Shown here one piece after another: positions 42,640-45,911 of a stretch of 45,911 nt of DNA (position 1 is the stretch's first letter; each line of letters begins with the position of its first letter). Location: positions 1,374 through 47,284 of the forward strand of contig JAGRDO010000086.1 in the NCBI GenBank assembly GCA_020447005.1, written 5' to 3'. A program made the translations under genes and the position numbers. A model generated the notes under the pieces. The model was given only the letters and a program-made list of their open reading frames with translations. It ran no database searches and was not told the DNA's origin. Origin of the DNA: Paracoccaceae bacterium. Lineage in GTDB: Bacteria; Pseudomonadota; Alphaproteobacteria; Rhodobacterales; Rhodobacteraceae.

Positions 42640-43536
42640 ATGAAAAAGATAACCCTTCTGGACGGCGGCATGGGCCAAGAGCTTGTTGCGCGGTCGGGAG
42701 ACGCGCCAACCCCGCTTTGGTCAACGCAGGTGATGATCGACCATCCGGGTCTGGTGCGGCAGGTTCACGCCGATTATTTTGCGGCCGGTGCAACAGTGGC
42801 GACGACCAATACCTATGCCATTCACCATGACCGGCTGATCAAGCACGGTCTCGACGATCGTTTTGCCTCGCTGCACATGCAGGCCCTGGCCGAGGCCGCG
42901 TCGGCACGGGCCGAACACGGCAGCGGGCGGATCGCCGGATCGCTTGGCCCGCTGGTGGCGTCCTACCGGCCCGAAGTGCACCCGCCCCATGACGAGGCGG
43001 TGGCCAAATACGCAGAGGTCGCGGGGCTTCTGGCGCCTGCCGTCGATCTCTTCCTTGCCGAAACGGTCGCCTCACTGGCCCATGCGCGGGCCGTCGTCGA
43101 CGGCGCCAAGGCTGCGGGCCGCCCGCTCTGGCTGTCGGTGACCGTCGATGACGAGGACGGGGCAAAGCTGCGGTCGGGCGAAGCCGTCGCGGGCCTTGCC
43201 CCGATCATCGCCTCGGGACAGGTCGATGCCGTTCTGGCCAACTGTTCCGCGCCAGAGGCGATGGCCGCCGCCCTTGCCGTTCTGAAGACGTTCGGGGTGC
43301 CTTACGGCGCCTATGCCAACGGGTTTCGTCAGATCACCAAGGAGTTCCTCAAGGACAGTCCGGTTGTCGATGTGCTGGAAGGCCGCCCCGAAATGACGCC
43401 GGAACTTTACGCGGATTTTGCCATGCGCTGGATTGAGGACGGTGCGACAATCGTCGGCGGGTGCTGCGAAACCACGCCGGCCCATATCGCGGCCATCGCG
43501 GACAGGCTTCGCGCCGCGGGATACGCGATTCACTGA
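42640..43536 (+). CDS. Homocysteine S-methyltransferase family protein
   Basis: A 298-residue zinc methyltransferase domain protein. It opens ITLLDGGMGQELVARSG and has TTNTYAIHHDRL; the zinc cysteines are Cys202 in ANCSAPEA and Cys275-Cys276 in GGCCETTPAHI. The family methylates homocysteine using S-methylmethionine, betaine, dimethylsulfonium compounds or similar donors; the donor cannot be read from the sequence. The ATG at 42640 follows AAAGGGA. Because this genome also carries a DMSP-lyase-like protein and probable demethylases, a betaine or sulfonium donor is worth considering. No riboswitch is recognised in the 172 bases upstream. Confidence 0.87.
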   Translation: MKKITLLDGGMGQELVARSGDAPTPLWSTQVMIDHPGLVRQVHADYFAAGATVATTNTYAIHHDRLIKHGLDDRFASLHMQALAEAASARAEHGSGRIAGSLGPLVASYRPEVHPPHDEAVAKYAEVAGLLAPAVDLFLAETVASLAHARAVVDGAKAAGRPLWLSVTVDDEDGAKLRSGEAVAGLAPIIASGQVDAVLANCSAPEAMAAALAVLKTFGVPYGAYANGFRQITKEFLKDSPVVDVLEGRPEMTPELYADFAMRWIEDGATIVGGCCETTPAHIAAIADRLRAAGYAIH

Positions 43537-43574
43537 GACGTGCATGTCGTCGCGACACATGATACCCCGCCGCC

Positions 43575-44231
43575 ATGATTGACGCAGACTACTGTCCACC
43601 GGATGAACCCCTGCGGGTGATCCATGCCGATCACGCGATTGCGGTTGTCGACAAACCCGCCGGGCTGCTGTCGGTGCCCGGACGCGGCGCGGACATGGAA
43701 GACTGCCTGATCGCGCGGGTACAGGGCCTTTACCCCGAGGCGCTGCTGGTCCACCGGCTGGATCGCGACACATCGGGGGTCATCGTCTTTGCATTGACCC
43801 GGCATGCGCAGCGGGAATTGTCGGCACAGTTCGAGGCGCGCAAGACCAAGAAGGCCTATCGTGCGCGGCTGTGGGGACATCTTCAGCCGAAGGAAGGCCG
43901 AGTGGACCTGCCTTTGGCCGTGGACTGGCCGAACCGGCCGCGTCAGCATGTCGATCACGCGAATGGCAGGCCCGCGCAAACCGACTGGAAGGTTCTGGGC
44001 CACAATCCGGACGGCACGACGCGGGTGCGCCTGTTTCCCGTGACCGGACGCAGCCATCAGCTGCGCGTGCACATGATGGCGCTGGGCCATCCAATTCTTG
44101 GCGATCCGCTTTACTCCGAAGGCCCGGCGCGGGATTTCCCGCGCTTGATGCTGCATGCCGAAACCCTGCGGATCGCTCACCCTGAAACCGGGCGCGGCAT
44201 GTCATTTTCCGCCCCGGTTCCCTTTGCATGA
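43575..44231 (+). CDS. rluA: RluA-family pseudouridine synthase
   Basis: A 218-residue enzyme with the length of E. coli RluA (219), which modifies 23S rRNA and some tRNAs. The catalytic motif is VHRLDRDTSGVIVFAL with Asp63; the family's GRSHQLRVHMMALGHPILGD block follows. It lacks the S4 domain of the larger RluC/RluD proteins, which favours RluA. The stop overlaps the start of the next gene by four bases. Confidence 0.88.
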   Translation: MIDADYCPPDEPLRVIHADHAIAVVDKPAGLLSVPGRGADMEDCLIARVQGLYPEALLVHRLDRDTSGVIVFALTRHAQRELSAQFEARKTKKAYRARLWGHLQPKEGRVDLPLAVDWPNRPRQHVDHANGRPAQTDWKVLGHNPDGTTRVRLFPVTGRSHQLRVHMMALGHPILGDPLYSEGPARDFPRLMLHAETLRIAHPETGRGMSFSAPVPFA

Positions 44232-44746
44232 TCGTCCGGCGACATGAAGAGGGCGGCGTGCGATCCAAAGCCGTCTATTCCGGTTGTGAAACCTATCGCT
44301 ATCTTCTGGCGCGTGACTGGGGCCCCGGCGGCCGGCTTCTCTACATCCTTCTCAACCCGTCCACGGCAAGCGAGTTGCGCAACGACCCGACGGTTGAACG
44401 GTGTCAGCGGCGCGCCCGGTATCTTGGGTTCGGCGGTTTCCGTGTCGCCAATCTCTTTGCCTTCCGCGCGACGGATCCGCGTGATCTGAAGCGTGCGGAT
44501 CAGCCTGTTGGCCCCGAAAACGACGCGGTGATCGAAGCCGAGGCCAAGGCGGCCACGCTGATCGTCTGCGGCTGGGGGGTGCATGGGGCCCACAGGGCGC
44601 GCGGACCGCAGGTGTCGCGCCGGCTTGCGACGATGGGGCTGCCGCTGGCGCATCTTGGCCTGACGCGCCACGGTGCCCCATGCCACCCGCTTTACGTGCC
44701 CTATTCCCGGGAAATTCACCCTTGGATTGATCCGCCCGCGACATAA
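44228..44746 (+). CDS. DUF1643 family protein
   Basis: A 172-residue soluble protein of a widespread uncharacterised family. Its marks are LLYILLNPSTASELRNDPTV, then RCQRRARYLGFGGFRVANLF and AFRATDPRDL, plus a VCGWGVHG segment. It overlaps rluA by four bases (ATGA), so they are probably co-translated. No function is known to me. Confidence 0.87.
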   Translation: MIVRRHEEGGVRSKAVYSGCETYRYLLARDWGPGGRLLYILLNPSTASELRNDPTVERCQRRARYLGFGGFRVANLFAFRATDPRDLKRADQPVGPENDAVIEAEAKAATLIVCGWGVHGAHRARGPQVSRRLATMGLPLAHLGLTRHGAPCHPLYVPYSREIHPWIDPPAT

Positions 44747-44860
44747 AATCGCTACAATTGCGGGTATCCTTTGGAACCGGCCTGTATCTTAACCTCTTTT
44801 TGCTGAACTCGTCCCCGGGTGCGCCGGAGAGTGGATGCCGGCGGAAGAAGGTGGTTTGAA

Positions 44861-45820
44861 ATGTTCATGCTTGCAGGGCTTCTTGGCCTCATGGCTGTCG
44901 GTGTTGCCGTTGATCTCTCGGGGCTCATGCGGTCCCCGGACGAAGGGGACGACGATGCGTTGACCGCCGATTCCAGCGGCGATGAGGCGCCGGAAAACGT
45001 GATCGAAGGCACGCCGATGGCCGATATTCTGTCCGGCGGCGATGCGGCCGACCAGATTTCCGGCGATGATGGCGACGATCAGATCGCGGGCAATGCCGGC
45101 GAAGACACCATTTCGGGCGGTGCGGGCGACGACGACCTTTATGGTGGCGCCGACGGTGATGTCATTGCCGGCGATGCGGGCAATGACAGCCTGCATGGCG
45201 GCGATGGTGATGACATGCTGTCAGGTGGCGCCGGCGATGACCTGCTTTCCGGCGACATGGACGATGACACGCTGTTCGGCGATTCCGGGAATGACGGGCT
45301 GATCGGCGGCAGTGGCAATGACAGCCTTGACGGTGGCGATGGCGATGACGCGTTGCAGGGCGCGCTTGGCGATGACACGCTTGTCGGTGGCGACGGCGCC
45401 GACACGCTGATGGGCGGGGACGGCAATGATCTTCTTGATGGTCGCGCGACGGACGATCCGGCCTATGACGATCTGCTGCGCGACTTTCTCAATGGCGGGC
45501 GTGGGGATGACACGATCATCATCGGGGCCGATGACTGGGCCAATGGCGGCGAAGGCGCGGACAGTTTCGTTCTGTCCGACGATCTGGCCGATGAGCCGGG
45601 CATGGCCGTGATCGAGGATTACAACGCGGCAGAGGATCAGCTTGTCCTGATCTATGACCCGGCGGCACATCCCGATCCGACGGTCGAGGTTCAGCCATCG
45701 CCGGATACGGCCGATGCGATGCAGATCCTGATCGATGGCCATGTCATTGCCGAAGTGTTGAACGCGGGTGACCTTGATCCCGCATCCGTCATTCTGGTCG
45801 CGGAAGATCGCGCGGCCTGA
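44861..45820 (+). CDS. RTX-repeat calcium-binding protein with an N-terminal hydrophobic helix
   Basis: A 319-residue protein. Residues 1-22 are a hydrophobic helix (MFMLAGLLGLMAVGVAVDLS), followed by an acidic linker. Residues about 45-215 hold roughly seventeen tandem RTX nonapeptides of the GGxGxDxLx type, which bind calcium in a parallel beta-roll. The C-terminal 100 residues resemble the tail of type I-secreted RTX proteins (DSFVLSDDLA and IEDYNAAEDQLVLIYD). Type I secretion substrates normally have no N-terminal signal, so the hydrophobic helix is unusual and could anchor the protein in the membrane. No transporter genes are nearby. The ATG at 44861 has AAGGTGG six bases upstream. No catalytic domain is present. 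Confidence 0.85.
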   Translation: MFMLAGLLGLMAVGVAVDLSGLMRSPDEGDDDALTADSSGDEAPENVIEGTPMADILSGGDAADQISGDDGDDQIAGNAGEDTISGGAGDDDLYGGADGDVIAGDAGNDSLHGGDGDDMLSGGAGDDLLSGDMDDDTLFGDSGNDGLIGGSGNDSLDGGDGDDALQGALGDDTLVGGDGADTLMGGDGNDLLDGRATDDPAYDDLLRDFLNGGRGDDTIIIGADDWANGGEGADSFVLSDDLADEPGMAVIEDYNAAEDQLVLIYDPAAHPDPTVEVQPSPDTADAMQILIDGHVIAEVLNAGDLDPASVILVAEDRAA

Positions 45821-45911
45821 GTTTTCCGGCTTTTCTTTTTGGCAGCGATCCCCTATATGCGCGCATCCGCCTTGATGGGGCGGACCCTCCACGGGCCTTG
45901 CTGGACGACAT

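Noticed and set aside
45000-45460. Tandem DNA repeats that could suggest a CRISPR or satellite array
   Set aside because: The periodicity is 27 bases, i.e. nine codons, and the repeats vary at third positions; they encode RTX nonapeptides.
45821-45911. Promoter of a next gene around CTATAT at 45853
   Set aside because: A -10-like hexamer is present but no acceptable -35 hexamer lies at the right distance, and the downstream gene is outside the window.

Overview
The window looks like a chromosomal segment of a Rhodobacteraceae-type alphaproteobacterium (Paracoccus/Roseobacter relatives). The evidence is the high GC with strong G/C third positions, the housekeeping order heparinase II/III - purH - lspA - BamF-like lipoprotein, a def - def-like - fmt run, a 318-residue malyl-CoA lyase of the Rhodobacter Mcl1 type, and several operons for small nitrogenous solutes. 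No RNA genes, CRISPR array, insertion sequence or prophage were seen.

Layout. (1) 1-3876: the end of an ALDH7 aldehyde dehydrogenase and a saccharopine/lysine dehydrogenase-like gene (lysine to 2-aminoadipate), split by an inserted, compositionally different XRE regulator with a helically phased repeat array in front of it; then cysK. (2) 4004-9954, minus strand: a hydroxyproline operon with a DHDPS-like deaminase, a D-amino-acid oxidase, a Cys/Cys 4-hydroxyproline epimerase, a fused aconitase X and an unusual Ser/Thr proline-racemase paralogue, divergent from a GntR/FCD regulator. (3) 11101-19263, plus strand: a tight operon with two Rieske oxygenases, a complete polyamine-type ABC importer, a protein with the metal motif of the DMSP-lyase (cupin-DLL) superfamily and a SAM methyltransferase. 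I do not know a described pathway with this gene set, and it is the best candidate for a new system. (4) 19607-26406: a small secreted protein, then a VTT membrane domain fused to a mercuric-reductase-like flavoprotein, a YnjF-like CDP-alcohol phosphatidyltransferase and a YnjBCD-like ABC transporter. This is a condensed version of the uncharacterised E. coli ydjXYZ-ynjABCDEF region. (5) 26416-29451, minus strand: a three-domain fusion of kinase, M23 peptidase fold and class III aminotransferase/phospholyase, resembling hydroxylysine kinase plus phosphohydroxylysine phospholyase. (6) 29647-45820: mostly housekeeping genes (ribokinase, heparinase-like, purH, lspA, bamF-like, PatB, deformylases, fmt, accA, mcl1, rluA), ending in an RTX-repeat protein with an N-terminal hydrophobic helix. 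fmt carries an apparent frameshift, and the second deformylase has lost catalytic residues.

How it fits together. Regions 1, 2 and 5 share a theme: degradation of lysine, 3- and 4-hydroxyproline and possibly 5-hydroxylysine, the modified amino acids of collagen. Lysine and hydroxylysine would both reach 2-aminoadipate semialdehyde, the substrate of the ALDH7 enzyme. Region 3 may feed region 2 if its substrate is an N-methylated proline or hydroxyproline betaine, since Rieske enzymes commonly demethylate such compounds; that link is inference.
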